From Atlantibacter sp. RC6 (GTDB taxonomy: Bacteria > Pseudomonadota > Gammaproteobacteria > Enterobacterales > Enterobacteriaceae): a stretch of DNA of 64,000 nt. Numbering within the stretch: the first letter of the stretch is position 1; each line of letters starts with the position of its first letter. The notes beneath the pieces were generated by a model. The model had not been told where the DNA came from. It saw nothing but the letters and a program-made list of their open reading frames with translations, and did not search any database. Below are positions 15,602 to 25,344 of the stretch, one piece after another. The DNA is taken from NCBI RefSeq assembly GCF_014193285.1, contig NZ_JACHZE010000004.1, positions 248,001 to 312,000 of the forward strand, in the 5' to 3' direction. The translations under genes were made by a program, and so were the position numbers.

Positions 15602-17897
15602 GCAAAGGCCCCTGATATTTCTCTACCCACGCCAGGGCTGTGTTCCCCGCGCAGCCGTTAGCCAGTTGGGAGCTGGGAATATCTTTGGTCAGCACGTTAA
15701 CCGCGCCGTGCTTACACAGGCCGCCCGCCTGTTTATCCAGATCCGGCCATGCCCCTTCATGCAGGCAGATCACACCCGGCTTAATCCCGTCATTCACTAC
15801 CGCGCCCGCCAGCACCTGCCCACGACTGTTCCATACCCGCACCACATCGCCATGGCGAATGCCGCGCGCACGCGCGTCGTCCGGATGCAGCGTCAGCGGC
15901 TCGCGTCCGGCCACCGCATACTGCTCGCGTAATTGCGCGTAGTTAAGCTGGCTGTGCAGCCGGTGCGCGGGGTGAGCGGAAAGCAGTTGCAGTTGGCCCG
16001 GCTCGGCGTTGCCGTGCCATTCGTCCGGAGCCAGCCAGCTCGGATGCCCCGGGCAGTCGGCGTAGCCGTAATCGGCAATGCGCTGAGAGAAGATCTCGAT
16101 TTTGCCGCTCGGGGTTTTCAGCGGATTAGCCTGCGGATCGGCGCGGAACGCCGCAAAACGGATAAATTCGGCATTCTGTGGGCTTTCCGGCATTTCAATC
16201 AGCTGGTTGGCTTGCCAGAACGCCTCAAACGGCGGCAGCGTCACCTGCTGCGCTGCGCCGCGCTGCTGCGCCATGGCATAAAACTCGGCCAGCCATTGCA
16301 GTTCGCTTTTACCTTCGCTGAAACGCACGCCGCCGCCCAGCTCCCAGCGCTCGCTCAGTTCGGCAAACACGTCGAAATCATTGCGGGCCTCGTATTGCGG
16401 CACCACCACCTGCTTCATCGGCACCAGGTGTTGGTTGCTGTAATCCCCGGTCATGGTGAGATCGTTGCGCTCAAACGAGGTGGTAATGGGCAGCACAATA
16501 TCGGCGTGTTTCGCCGCTGCCGTCCAGAAGCATTCGGAAATCACCACCAGCTCCGGCTTCTGCCAGGCCTTGATCAGGCGGTTAGTGTCCTGATGGTGGG
16601 TGAAGTTGCCGCCGCCCGCCCACCAGATCATGCGGATGTCCGGGAAACGCCGCGCTTCGCCGTTATGCTGATAAACCTCGCCGGGGCGCTCCAGCGCTTC
16701 CACAATGCGCGCGACCGGGATTTTCTCCACCGCGTCGGCGCCATTTTTCACCGAGCCCTGCATCGAGCCGAGCACCGCCGCGCGGCGCGTCGGGTTGCCG
16801 CCGTTGGCGAAATGATAAGAGAGACCAAACCCGCCGCCCGGCGTGCCGATTTGCCCCAGCATCGCGGCCAGCGTCACCAGCATCCAGTGTTTTTGTTCGC
16901 CGTACTGCTGGCGCTGCATTCCCCACCCCGACATCAGCATGGTACGGTTCTGGCTGAACAGCTGCGCCAACTCACGTAGCGTCTGCGCCGGTACGCCGCA
17001 AATCGGCGCGGCCCAGTCGGCGGATTTCGCCACGCCGTCCTGCTCGCCCGTCAGGTAAGCGGCGAAGCGCTCAAAGCCTTCCGTACAGCGGTTGAGAAAT
17101 TGCGCATCGTGCCAGCCGTTTTCCAGCAGCGTGTGGGCAATGCCCAGCATCATCGCCACGTCGGTGCCCATATGCGGCGCAATCCACTCCATGCGGTCAC
17201 CAAAGAACTCGACGGTTTCTGAGCGCATCGGATCGATGCAAATCAGCCGTTTTCCGCTGTTTTTCAGAGCCTCAAAATAGCCGATGCCCTGCTCATCGCT
17301 GGCGTTCCAGGCGATTTTCAGGGTGTTGAGCGGGTTGGCGCTCCACAGCACCACCACCTCGCTGTGCTCGAGGATCAGCGGCCAACTGGTCTGCTGTTGG
17401 TACACCTCGTTGCCGCCCACCACGTAGGGCATGATCACCTGCGCGGCACCGGTGGAGTAATCTCCGAGATGGCCGGTATAGCCGCCTGCGAGGCTCATAT
17501 AGCGCTGCAACAAGGTGGCGGCTTTATGCAGCACGCCGTTAGAGCGCCAGCCGTAGGAACCGGCGAAAATCGCCGATGGGCCCCAGGTTTCGCGGATGCG
17601 GTGATGCTGGGCGTCAATCAGCGCCAGCGCCTGATCCCAGCTAATGCGCACGTAGTCGTCATCGCCGCGCACGCCCTGCGGGTTTTGCGGGTTAGCCAGA
17701 AAGCCTTTGCGCGCCATCGGATAACGCACGCGGGTTTTGCTGTGTACCTGATCCGGCACGGCGGTTTGCAGCGAGTTAGGATGCGGGGTGTTAAGCGCGC
17801 TGCCGGAAGAGAAAACGGTTTGCCCGTCGGTTTCTACCCGCATCGGCCCCCAGTGGGCGGCGGTTAACACAGATGTGGTTTGCGATGTATTGGCCAA
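15564..17897 (-). CDS. bisC: biotin sulfoxide reductase
   Basis: BisC reduces biotin sulfoxide to biotin and also methionine-S-sulfoxide, in the cytoplasm, with a molybdenum bis-MGD cofactor. The 777-residue length equals E. coli BisC. There is no twin-arginine signal, consistent with a cytoplasmic enzyme. The molybdenum-ligand region [11 protein letters not shown] lies near residue 145, and the cofactor-binding motifs [16 protein letters not shown] and [10 protein letters not shown] are present. The C-terminal molydopterin-dinucleotide domain begins near residue 640 ([15 protein letters not shown]). Confidence 0.96.
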   Translation of the reverse strand: MANTSQTTSVLTAAHWGPMRVETDGQTVFSSGSALNTPHPNSLQTAVPDQVHSKTRVRYPMARKGFLANPQNPQGVRGDDDYVRISWDQALALIDAQHHRIRETWGPSAIFAGSYGWRSNGVLHKAATLLQRYMSLAGGYTGHLGDYSTGAAQVIMPYVVGGNEVYQQQTSWPLILEHSEVVVLWSANPLNTLKIAWNASDEQGIGYFEALKNSGKRLICIDPMRSETVEFFGDRMEWIAPHMGTDVAMMLGIAHTLLENGWHDAQFLNRCTEGFERFAAYLTGEQDGVAKSADWAAPICGVPAQTLRELAQLFSQNRTMLMSGWGMQRQQYGEQKHWMLVTLAAMLGQIGTPGGGFGLSYHFANGGNPTRRAAVLGSMQGSVKNGADAVEKIPVARIVEALERPGEVYQHNGEARRFPDIRMIWWAGGGNFTHHQDTNRLIKAWQKPELVVISECFWTAAAKHADIVLPITTSFERNDLTMTGDYSNQHLVPMKQVVVPQYEARNDFDVFAELSERWELGGGVRFSEGKSELQWLAEFYAMAQQRGAAQQVTLPPFEAFWQANQLIEMPESPQNAEFIRFAAFRADPQANPLKTPSGKIEIFSQRIADYGYADCPGHPSWLAPDEWHGNAEPGQLQLLSAHPAHRLHSQLNYAQLREQYAVAGREPLTLHPDDARARGIRHGDVVRVWNSRGQVLAGAVVNDGIKPGVICLHEGAWPDLDKQAGGLCKHGAVNVLTKDIPSSQLANGCAGNTALAWVEKYQGPLLSVTAFDPPASA

Positions 17898-18063
17898 AGC
17901 AGCTCCTGGCGGTGTTTGCAGGTCAAAATCGGGGTTCTGACGACCCCATCGTTACTTTCGCTGACAAAATCAGACGACTTCCCAAAATTTTCTAACTATT
18001 CACAGGTCATAATCAACCGCTACGCCCGGTTGTGGCAACGAAATAAATCATTGGGATTTGATA

Positions 18064-18726
18064 ATGAAAAAACGCGTAATGGTTCTTGCGGCTGTGATCA
18101 GCGGCGCACTGGCAGTTTCTGGCTGTACCACTAATCCTTATACCGGCGAGCGTGAAGCCGGCAGCTCCGGCATCGGAGCGGGGATCGGCACTCTAGTTGG
18201 CGCAGGCGTCGGCGCGCTCTCCTCCTCGAAAAAAGATCGCGGCAAAGGGGCGCTGATTGGCGCGGCGGCCGGTGCGGCCCTCGGCGGCGGCGTCGGCTAT
18301 TACATGGACGTGCAGGAAGCCAAACTGCGCGAGAAAATGCAGGGAACCGGCGTCAGCGTGACGCGAAATGGCGATAACATCGTGCTTAACATGCCGAATA
18401 ACGTCACCTTCGACAGCAACCAGGCCAACCTGAAACCGGCGGGCGCGAACACCCTGACCGGCGTGGCGATGGTGCTGAAAGAGTACCCGAAAACCGCGGT
18501 TAACGTGCTGGGCTACACCGACAGCACCGGCAGCAGCGACCTGAACATGCGTCTGTCGCAACAGCGTGCCGATTCCGTGGCCAGCGCGCTGATCACCCAG
18601 GGCGTGGCGGCCAACCGCATCCAGACCCGCGGTATGGGCCCGGCGAACCCGATTGCCAGCAACGATACCGCTGAAGGCAAAGCACAAAACCGCCGCGTAG
18701 AAATCACCCTGACCCCGATTCAGTAA
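18064..18726 (+). CDS. yiaD: OmpA-like lipoprotein YiaD
   Basis: The 220-residue protein is an outer-membrane lipoprotein. It has a signal peptide with lipobox VSGC (Cys21), a glycine-zipper segment (about 38-85, GIGAGIGTLVGAG) and a C-terminal OmpA-type peptidoglycan-binding domain (about 105-220). That domain contains YTDSTGSSDLNMRLSQQRA and ends in QNRRVEITL. The ATG at 18064 gives the correct lipoprotein signal; a TTG two codons earlier was rejected. Length and position match E. coli yiaD. Confidence 0.95.
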   Translation: MKKRVMVLAAVISGALAVSGCTTNPYTGEREAGSSGIGAGIGTLVGAGVGALSSSKKDRGKGALIGAAAGAALGGGVGYYMDVQEAKLREKMQGTGVSVTRNGDNIVLNMPNNVTFDSNQANLKPAGANTLTGVAMVLKEYPKTAVNVLGYTDSTGSSDLNMRLSQQRADSVASALITQGVAANRIQTRGMGPANPIASNDTAEGKAQNRRVEITLTPIQ

Positions 18727-18778
18727 ACCGCTGCGCTGGCTGGCCCGGCGCAAAAAGTGTGATACTGTTGCCTCCCCC

Positions 18779-18801
18779 TTGCCTCCCATAACGGGAGGCA
18801 A
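18779..18801. other. perfect inverted repeat after yiaD
   Basis: TTGCCTCCC and GGGAGGCAA form a perfect 9-bp stem around a 5-base loop. There is no T run, so it may be a weak terminator, an mRNA-end hairpin or a leader hairpin of the following regulator gene. Confidence 0.45.
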
Positions 18802-18839
18802 ACAGGGATTGTCTGGAGCATAACGGCACAGGGGCAGCG

Positions 18840-19859
18840 ATGACACGATCCACGGCGCGCGCAACCATCAGCGATGTAGCCAAAGCGGCGAGAACCGGTA
18901 AAACCAGCGTTTCACGTTATTTAAACGGCGAAAAGCACCTGCTTTCCGACGATTTACTGGCGCGCATTGAACAGGCCATCGCCACCCTCGATTACCACCC
19001 CAGCCAGATGGCGCGCGGGCTTAAGCGTGGCCGCACCCGGCTGATTGGGCTGATCATCGCCGATATCACCAACCCCTATTCTGTGAATGTGCTCAGCGGC
19101 ATCGAAGCCGCCTGCCGTGAAAAAGGTTTTACGCCGCTGGTCTGTAATACCAATAACGAAGTGGATCAGGAGCTGCATTACCTGGATTTGCTGCGCAGCT
19201 ATCAGGTGGAAGGCATCGTGGTCAACGCCGTGGGGATGCGCGAAGAGGGGCTGAACCGCCTGCAACAATCCTCGCTGCCGATGGTGCTGATTGACCGTAA
19301 AATCCCGGATTTCGCCTGCGACGTCGTCGGGTTAGACAATAACCAGGCCGCGACCACCGCCACCGAACACTTGATTGAACAGGGGTTTGAGGCGCTGCTG
19401 TTCCTGAGCGAACCGCTCGGCACCGTCAATACCCGCCGCGAGCGCTTGCAGGCGTTTGAGCAGACCGCCCAGCGCTACCCCGGCATTGTGGCGCAGAATG
19501 CCGAAATCCCGCTGCACGAAGCGGAAAAGCTCGATAACACGCTGCGCCAGTTTCACCAGACCTGGCGCGGCATGCGTAAAGCGGTGATCTCCGCCAACGG
19601 CGCGCTCACGTTGCAGGTGGCCCGCTCCCTGAAGCGCATTGGCCTGCACTGGGGCAGCGATATCGGCCTGCTCGGTTTTGACGAACTGGAATGGGCCGAA
19701 CTGGCGGGCGTCGGCATTACCACGCTGAAACAGCCCACCTGGCAGATCGGTTACGCCGCGCTGGAGCAAGTGGTGCGCCGTATTGAAGGTGCCAGCGACG
19801 CCGTTCGCGAGCAGGTTTTCTCCGGCGAGCTTATCGTACGCGGCTCCACGTCTCGTTAA
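18840..19859 (+). CDS. ptxS: LacI-family repressor of 2-ketogluconate utilisation (PtxS-like)
   Basis: The 339-residue protein has a LacI-type helix-turn-helix at residues 8-30 (TISDVAKAARTGKTSVSRYL). A periplasmic-binding-protein-like effector domain follows from about 62. It lies directly in front of kguE-kguK-kguT and in the same direction, which is the arrangement of the 2-ketogluconate cluster known from pseudomonads and some enterobacteria. Control by 2-ketogluconate, and binding to the GGAACCGGTTCC palindrome at 19906-19921, are inferred. The gene is absent at this place in E. coli. Confidence 0.78.
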   Translation: MTRSTARATISDVAKAARTGKTSVSRYLNGEKHLLSDDLLARIEQAIATLDYHPSQMARGLKRGRTRLIGLIIADITNPYSVNVLSGIEAACREKGFTPLVCNTNNEVDQELHYLDLLRSYQVEGIVVNAVGMREEGLNRLQQSSLPMVLIDRKIPDFACDVVGLDNNQAATTATEHLIEQGFEALLFLSEPLGTVNTRRERLQAFEQTAQRYPGIVAQNAEIPLHEAEKLDNTLRQFHQTWRGMRKAVISANGALTLQVARSLKRIGLHWGSDIGLLGFDELEWAELAGVGITTLKQPTWQIGYAALEQVVRRIEGASDAVREQVFSGELIVRGSTSR

Positions 19860-19905
19860 TTTGCTTCGTGATGGCGATCATAAATTCGTCATACCCGCCT
19901 TTTCT

Positions 19906-19921
19906 TTGGAACCGGTTCCAA
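19906..19921. promoter_or_regulatory. operator palindrome in front of kguE
   Basis: TTGGAACCGGTTCCAA is a perfect 16-bp palindrome with the central CCGG typical of LacI-family operators. It lies 46 bp before kguE and 46 bp after the ptxS stop, so it is the likely operator of the kgu genes. Confidence 0.75.
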
Positions 19922-19967
19922 TTAGCGTATTCCTTATCGATGAAAAAAACGTCGCTGAGGAATAACC

Positions 19968-20717
19968 ATGAAAAACGCGATTATTGTTGTTACGGCGGCC
20001 TACGGGAATTCGCGCGTGACTGCCATGGGCGGCCAACAGGCGCTGCTGCCGATTATTGCTGGCGCAGGCGCCGACGGCGTGGAAATCCGCCGGGAACTGC
20101 TGTCCGGGCCGGAACTGAATGCGCTCCCGACGCTTGCCGCCGCTATCGCGTCTCACCATCTGAAAGCCTGCTATTCCGCGCCGCAGGCGCTGTTTAGCGA
20201 TAACGGCGCGCTTAATCCCAATATTGCCGCCCTGCTGGAAGAAGCGCAGATCCTCAATGCGCACTGGCTGAAGCTGTCGCTGGGTAATTTCCAGTCCAGC
20301 CATGCAGCCGAACCGCTGCGCGAGCTGCTGGCGGATTCGCCGGTCGCGCTGGTGGTGGAAAATGATCAAACCGTTTACGGCAAGCTCGCGCCAATGCAGC
20401 GCTTTCAGGCGGCCGTATCGGTAATGAACCTGCCGGTCACCCTGACCTTTGATATGGCCAACTGGCTGTGGGTCGGCGAATCACCCGAAGTGGCCGCCAG
20501 CAAACTGGCCCCGCTGGTCAGCTATATCCACGTTAAAGCCGCCGAATCCCGCCATGCCCGTTTCCACGCCATAGCGCTGGATGACGCCGAACCGCGCTGG
20601 CTGGCGCTGCTGCGCCAGCTGCCGGGCGATGTGCCGCGCGGGATCGAATTCCCGCTGGAAGGCGATGATCTGACGGCGGTTACCCGTCATTACGTTAATT
20701 TGTTACGCGAGGTTTAA
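19968..20717 (+). CDS. kguE: sugar-phosphate isomerase/epimerase-family protein KguE
   Basis: The 249-residue protein has the TIM-barrel fold of the xylose-isomerase-like epimerase superfamily. Residues such as DGVEIRRELL near 35, ENDQTVYG near 130 and YIHVKAAE near 187 would supply metal ligands. In the kgu operon this gene is called an epimerase, but its exact reaction is not settled. It is preceded by a GAGGAA site and followed 3 bp later by kguK. Confidence 0.8.
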   Translation: MKNAIIVVTAAYGNSRVTAMGGQQALLPIIAGAGADGVEIRRELLSGPELNALPTLAAAIASHHLKACYSAPQALFSDNGALNPNIAALLEEAQILNAHWLKLSLGNFQSSHAAEPLRELLADSPVALVVENDQTVYGKLAPMQRFQAAVSVMNLPVTLTFDMANWLWVGESPEVAASKLAPLVSYIHVKAAESRHARFHAIALDDAEPRWLALLRQLPGDVPRGIEFPLEGDDLTAVTRHYVNLLREV

Positions 20718-20720
20718 GCG

Positions 20721-21680
20721 ATGTCTGACTCTCTGGATATCATCACCGTCGGCGAAGCCATGGCGATGTTTGTCGCCACCGAAACCGGCCCGCTGGAAAA
20801 CGTCGAACACTTTATTAAGCGCGTCGCAGGCGCGGAACTCAACGTAGCGACGGGCCTGGCCCGCCTCGGTTTTAACGTCGGCTGGGTCAGCCGCGTCGGC
20901 AACGACTCTCATGGCCGCTACGTGCTCGAATGCCTGAAGCGCGAGGGTATTGATACCCGCGCCGTAACGATTGACGACCGCTATCCAACAGGATTCCAGT
21001 TGAAATCTAAAGCCGAAAATGGAACCGATCCCATTGTGGAATATTTCCGTAAGGGCTCCGCTGCCAGCCATCTGTCGGTGGAAGATGCCGGTTATATCGG
21101 CTTTAACGCGGCGCGGCATTTGCACCTGAGCGGCGTGGCGGCAGCCCTGTCCGAAACGTCACTGGCGCTGTTGAACCATGCGGCCTCGCTGTTCCGCAAC
21201 CAGGGCAAAACGATTTCTTTCGACCCGAACCTGCGCCCGGTGCTGTGGAAAAGCGAAGCGCAGATGGTGGAGCAGCTTAACAAGCTGGCGTTCCAGGCCA
21301 ACTGGGTGCTGCCGGGCATTAAAGAGGGCGAAATTCTCACCGGCTATCGCCAGCCCGAAGCGATTGCCGACTTTTATCTCGACCACGGCGTACAGTGCGT
21401 GGCGATCAAAACCGGTGCGGATGGCGCCTGGTTCAAAACGGCTCAGGGTGAGCAAGGGAGCGTGGACGCCTGCCGCGTTGAGCAGGTGGTGGACACCGTT
21501 GGCGCGGGTGATGGCTTTGCCGTCGGCGTGATCAGCGGCTTGCTGGATGGACTCTCGATTCGCGACGCGGTACGCCGGGGCAATACCATCGGCGCGCTGG
21601 CGATTCAGGTGCAGGGGGACAGCGAAGGCTTGCCCTGCCGCGCCGAACTGGCCGAACGCGAATCAGCGCTGTGTGTGTAA
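20721..21680 (+). CDS. kguK: 2-dehydro-3-deoxygluconokinase-type PfkB kinase (2-ketogluconate kinase, KguK)
   Basis: The 319-residue protein is a ribokinase/PfkB-family sugar kinase. The N-terminal signature GEAMAMFV and the C-terminal DTVGAGDGFAVGV are present; Asp264 of GAGD is the catalytic base. In this operon the expected reaction is ATP-dependent phosphorylation of 2-ketogluconate to 2-keto-6-phosphogluconate, which GhrB/KguD then reduces. By sequence alone it could also be a KDG kinase. It starts 3 bp after kguE. Confidence 0.82.
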   Translation: MSDSLDIITVGEAMAMFVATETGPLENVEHFIKRVAGAELNVATGLARLGFNVGWVSRVGNDSHGRYVLECLKREGIDTRAVTIDDRYPTGFQLKSKAENGTDPIVEYFRKGSAASHLSVEDAGYIGFNAARHLHLSGVAAALSETSLALLNHAASLFRNQGKTISFDPNLRPVLWKSEAQMVEQLNKLAFQANWVLPGIKEGEILTGYRQPEAIADFYLDHGVQCVAIKTGADGAWFKTAQGEQGSVDACRVEQVVDTVGAGDGFAVGVISGLLDGLSIRDAVRRGNTIGALAIQVQGDSEGLPCRAELAERESALCV

Positions 21681-21738
21681 ACCTTTAAATAACAGATTCA
21701 GCATTAGCCTTTTACCCTACGACGACAGAGAGATGATT

Positions 21739-23019
21739 ATGAAAAGCCCAACGAATGCGCCAAAACGCTGGTGGTATATCATGCCCATCGTGTTTATCAC
21801 CTACAGCCTGGCGTACCTTGACCGAGCCAACTTCAGCTTTGCGTCTGCGGCTGGCATTAACGAGGATCTCGGCATCACCAAAGGCGTCTCATCGCTGCTG
21901 GGCGCGCTGTTTTTCCTCGGCTATTTCTTCTTCCAGATCCCCGGCGCGATGTACGCCGAGCGCCGCAGCGTGCGCAAACTGATTTTCATCTGCCTGATTT
22001 TGTGGGGCGGCTGCGCGTCATTGACCGGGATGGTCAGCAACATCCCGATGCTGGCGGCCATCCGCTTTATCCTCGGTGTGGTGGAAGCGGCGGTCATGCC
22101 GGCGATGCTGATTTATATCAGTAACTGGTTCACCAAATCGGAACGTTCGCGCGCCAACACCTTCCTGATCCTCGGCAACCCGGTGACGGTGCTGTGGATG
22201 TCGGTGGTTTCCGGCTACCTGATTCAGGCTTTCGGCTGGCGTGAAATGTTCATCATTGAAGGCGTTCCGGCGATTATCTGGGCCTTCTGCTGGTGGGCGC
22301 TGGTGAAAGACAAACCGAACCAGGTGACCTGGCTGGCAGAGAGCGAAAAAGCCGCCCTGCAGGCGCAGCTGGATGAAGAGCAAAAAGGCATTAAAGCCGT
22401 GCGCAACTACAGCGAAGCCTTCCGCTCGCGCAACGTGGTGCTGCTGTGCATGCAATATTTCGCCTGGAGCATCGGCGTTTACGGCTTCGTACTGTGGCTG
22501 CCGTCGATTATCCGCAACGGCAGTGAAAATATGGGCATGGTGGAAGTGGGCTGGCTCTCTTCCGTACCTTACCTGGCCGCCACTATCGCGATGATTGTGG
22601 TCTCCTGGGCATCGGACAAAATGCAGAACCGCAAACTGTTCGTCTGGCCACTGCTGTTGATCGGCGCATTCGCCTTTATCGGCTCCTGGGCGGTTGGCGC
22701 GAATAACTTCTGGCTCTCTTACACCCTGCTGGTGATCGCCGGTGCCGCGATGTATGCGCCGTATGGCCCGTTCTTTGCGATTATCCCTGAGATGCTGCCG
22801 AAGAACGTGGCGGGCGGCGCGATGGCGCTGATCAACAGTATGGGCGCGCTGGGGTCGTTCGTGGGCTCGTGGTTTGTGGGCTATCTCAACGGCGCGACCG
22901 GCAGCCCGTCTGCTTCCTACATTTTTATGGGTGTGGCGCTTTTCGCCTCAGTGTGGCTTACTCTGATTGTTAAGCCTGCTAATCATCAAAAACTTCCGGC
23001 AGGCGCACGCCATGCTTAA
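21739..23019 (+). CDS. kguT: 2-ketogluconate MFS transporter
   Basis: The 426-residue protein is a 12-helix major facilitator of the anion:cation symporter (GudP/ExuT-like) group. It has the N-terminal signature YSLAYLDRANFSFA and the loop FFLGYFFFQIPG. The AGAGAG site at 21727-21732 is properly spaced for the ATG at 21739, and not for the ATG at 21733. It follows kguK by 58 bp. Uptake of 2-ketogluconate is inferred from operon context. Confidence 0.83.
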   Translation: MKSPTNAPKRWWYIMPIVFITYSLAYLDRANFSFASAAGINEDLGITKGVSSLLGALFFLGYFFFQIPGAMYAERRSVRKLIFICLILWGGCASLTGMVSNIPMLAAIRFILGVVEAAVMPAMLIYISNWFTKSERSRANTFLILGNPVTVLWMSVVSGYLIQAFGWREMFIIEGVPAIIWAFCWWALVKDKPNQVTWLAESEKAALQAQLDEEQKGIKAVRNYSEAFRSRNVVLLCMQYFAWSIGVYGFVLWLPSIIRNGSENMGMVEVGWLSSVPYLAATIAMIVVSWASDKMQNRKLFVWPLLLIGAFAFIGSWAVGANNFWLSYTLLVIAGAAMYAPYGPFFAIIPEMLPKNVAGGAMALINSMGALGSFVGSWFVGYLNGATGSPSASYIFMGVALFASVWLTLIVKPANHQKLPAGARHA

Positions 23020-23024
23020 AGGCA

Positions 23025-23050
23025 ACGGGCGGCGACAGGCCGCCCGTTTT
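23025..23050 (+). terminator. hairpin between kguT and ghrB
   Basis: The stem ACGGGCGGC/GCCGCCCGT with TTTT after it has the form of an intrinsic terminator. It lies only 6 bp after the kguT stop, so ghrB may be only partly co-transcribed with the kgu genes. Confidence 0.75.
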
Positions 23051-23085
23051 GCCATCACATCCGACACGTTCCACGGAGAGAGTGA

Positions 23086-24063
23086 ATGAAGCCGTCTGTA
23101 ATTCTCTATAAATCCTTACCCGACGACCTGCTTACCCGCCTGCAAAACCATTTTGAGGTGACCGAGCTCGACAGTATCAACGCGGAAAGCCAGGCGAAAC
23201 ACGCGGATCTGTTCGCCAGAGCGGAGGGCCTGCTGGGCTCCAGCCAGAATGTCGATGCCGCCCTGCTGGAAAAGATGCCGCAGTTGCGCGCCGCCTCGAC
23301 GATTTCTGTGGGCTACGACAACTTTGATGTCGATGCGTTAACCGCCCGCAAAGTGGCGCTGATGCACACCCCGACCGTGCTGACCGAAACCGTAGCCGAT
23401 ACCATGATGACGCTGGTGCTGGCGACAGCGCGCCGCGCGGTGGAAGTGGCGGAACGCGTGAAGAAAGGCGAATGGCAGAAAAGCATCGGACCGGACTGGT
23501 TTGGTATTGATGTGCACCATAAAACCATGGGCATTATCGGTATGGGTCGCATTGGCCTGGCGCTGGCGCAGCGCGCGCACTTCGGCTTCTCCATGCCGAT
23601 CCTGTATAACGCGCGTCGCCATCACAGCGAAGCCGAAGAGCGCTTCAACGCGCGCTATTGCGATATCGACACCCTGCTGGCGGAATCCGATTTCGTCTGC
23701 CTGGTGCTGCCGCTGACTGACGAAACGCACCATCTGATCGGCGAAAAACAGTTTAAAGCCATGAAATCATCCGCCGTGTTTATTAACGCCGGTCGCGGCC
23801 CGGTGGTGGATGAACAAGCCCTGATCGCGGCGCTGAAAGCCGGCGAAATTCACGCCGCCGGTCTGGACGTATTCGAGCAGGAGCCGCTGCCGGTAGACTC
23901 TGAACTGTTGAAGTTGCCGAACGTGGTGGCGCTGCCGCATATCGGCTCCGCCACCCATGAAACCCGCTACAACATGGCGGCCTGCGCGGTGGATAACCTG
24001 ATCGACGCGCTAAACGGCAAAGTCGAAAAGAACTGCGTTAACCCGCAGGTGCTGAACGGTTAA
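23086..24063 (+). CDS. ghrB: glyoxylate/hydroxypyruvate/2-ketogluconate reductase B
   Basis: GhrB is a cytoplasmic D-2-hydroxyacid dehydrogenase that uses NADPH to reduce glyoxylate, hydroxypyruvate and 2-ketogluconate. The 325-residue protein aligns end to end with E. coli GhrB (YiaE). The Rossmann motif is [10 protein letters not shown] near residue 151. The catalytic Arg, Glu and His lie in [20 protein letters not shown] and [12 protein letters not shown]. coli has only this gene here; in this window it follows the kgu genes and would act as the kguD reductase of 2-keto-6-phosphogluconate. Confidence 0.93.
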   Translation: MKPSVILYKSLPDDLLTRLQNHFEVTELDSINAESQAKHADLFARAEGLLGSSQNVDAALLEKMPQLRAASTISVGYDNFDVDALTARKVALMHTPTVLTETVADTMMTLVLATARRAVEVAERVKKGEWQKSIGPDWFGIDVHHKTMGIIGMGRIGLALAQRAHFGFSMPILYNARRHHSEAEERFNARYCDIDTLLAESDFVCLVLPLTDETHHLIGEKQFKAMKSSAVFINAGRGPVVDEQALIAALKAGEIHAAGLDVFEQEPLPVDSELLKLPNVVALPHIGSATHETRYNMAACAVDNLIDALNGKVEKNCVNPQVLNG

Positions 24064-24072
24064 TCGTGCTTT

Positions 24073-25266
24073 TCAGCCGCTTTCTGCTTCGGAAAGCGGC
24101 TGAGCGCGCGGCGACGGGCACAGAAAACCGGCCCACAGCGTCAACAGCCCGTACAGCGCCACTGGCAGTAAAAAGCTGTACCGCAGCGTCACCCCCTCAA
24201 TCAACACACCCTGCAACCACGGCAGCGCCGCGCCGCCTATTCCCGCCATAATCGCCAGCGCCGAGGCCAGCCCGGCTTGATTCTGGGCATCCCTGAGCAA
24301 CTGGCTAAAAATCACCGGATAGAGGATGGCGTTTGCCAGACCGGTTATCAGCAATAAATAACCGCCATGCGCGTTATTCAGGATCACTGCCGCCAGCACC
24401 AGCAGCATAGCGCTCCAGGTCATGCACAGCGTCGCCATCCGCACGCTGATGCGATGCGCCAGGCCGCTGAACACTAATCGCCCGACCAGCGCCCCGCCCC
24501 AGTAAATCGCCATCAATGACATCGCCTGATCGATGCGCTTGCCGCCGGTCTGCACCCACCAGTTGGCGGTACTGGTCGCCAGCGACACCTCGACGCCCAC
24601 GTAAATAAACAGCGCCAGAATATGGAAAATCATCCGCTTACGCTGAAACAGCGCGCGAAAACTCGGCGTCGCCACGCGTATCGTGACATCCGGCAGACGG
24701 CTGGCTTTCCCCAGCGCGATAATCAGTACCGCAAACAGCGCCAGCGCCATCCACAGCCAGCGCAGCGGTTCCTGATGCAGCGTGCTGTTAAGGGGGAAAT
24801 TCGCCAACAGGACGGCGACGGCTAATGGCGCAAGCGTGGTGCCCAGCGAATTGAGCGCCGAGGCCAGCGACAACTGGCTGACCTGGCGTTCCGGCCCGCT
24901 CAACGTCGCCAGATAAGGGTTAGTCACCACCTGCAACGCCGCCACGCCGGACGCCATCACAAATACCGCGCCCTGGCTCAGGCGAAACTGGTAAAGCATC
25001 AGGCCACACGCCAGTAACACCGCCCCTGCCGCCGTTAACAGCAGCGCGCTATACAGCATGCGTCGGTAGCCCAACCGGGATAACAGCCATCCGCAGGGCA
25101 AACAGGTGAGAAACGGCGCCAGATAAAACAGCGTGTTCATGCTGATAGCCTGTTGCCAGGTGAGCTGGAAATAATCTAAAAAATAAAGCGGTAAGGTACT
25201 ATTGATTGCGGTTATGGTTCCCCATAAAAAGAAAACCAGAATTAATACCCCTGTTGTTTTCGCCAT
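24073..25266 (-). CDS. FHS-family (FucP/GluP-like) sugar transporter
   Basis: The 397-residue protein is a 12-helix major facilitator of the fucose/glucose:H+ symporter (FHS) group. Typical stretches are FFLWGTITAINSTLPLYF near the N-terminus, GVAALQVVTNPYLATLSGPE near residue 105 and GNAILYPVIF-like text near 290. It is transcribed divergently from the RpiR regulator with a 78-bp shared promoter region. The sugar is unknown. The last codons form a perfect inverted repeat (24075-24103, CAGCCGCTTTC/GAAAGCGGCTG) that could terminate both this gene and ghrB. Confidence 0.75.
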   Translation of the reverse strand: MAKTTGVLILVFFLWGTITAINSTLPLYFLDYFQLTWQQAISMNTLFYLAPFLTCLPCGWLLSRLGYRRMLYSALLLTAAGAVLLACGLMLYQFRLSQGAVFVMASGVAALQVVTNPYLATLSGPERQVSQLSLASALNSLGTTLAPLAVAVLLANFPLNSTLHQEPLRWLWMALALFAVLIIALGKASRLPDVTIRVATPSFRALFQRKRMIFHILALFIYVGVEVSLATSTANWWVQTGGKRIDQAMSLMAIYWGGALVGRLVFSGLAHRISVRMATLCMTWSAMLLVLAAVILNNAHGGYLLLITGLANAILYPVIFSQLLRDAQNQAGLASALAIMAGIGGAALPWLQGVLIEGVTLRYSFLLPVALYGLLTLWAGFLCPSPRAQPLSEAESG

Positions 25267-25344
25267 CTGCCGTTATTTCCTTTTCGCGTTATGCCGCCCC
25301 GCGCCGTCTTGTGATAAAGTTTTGAGGATTATCTGGAGCGCAAA

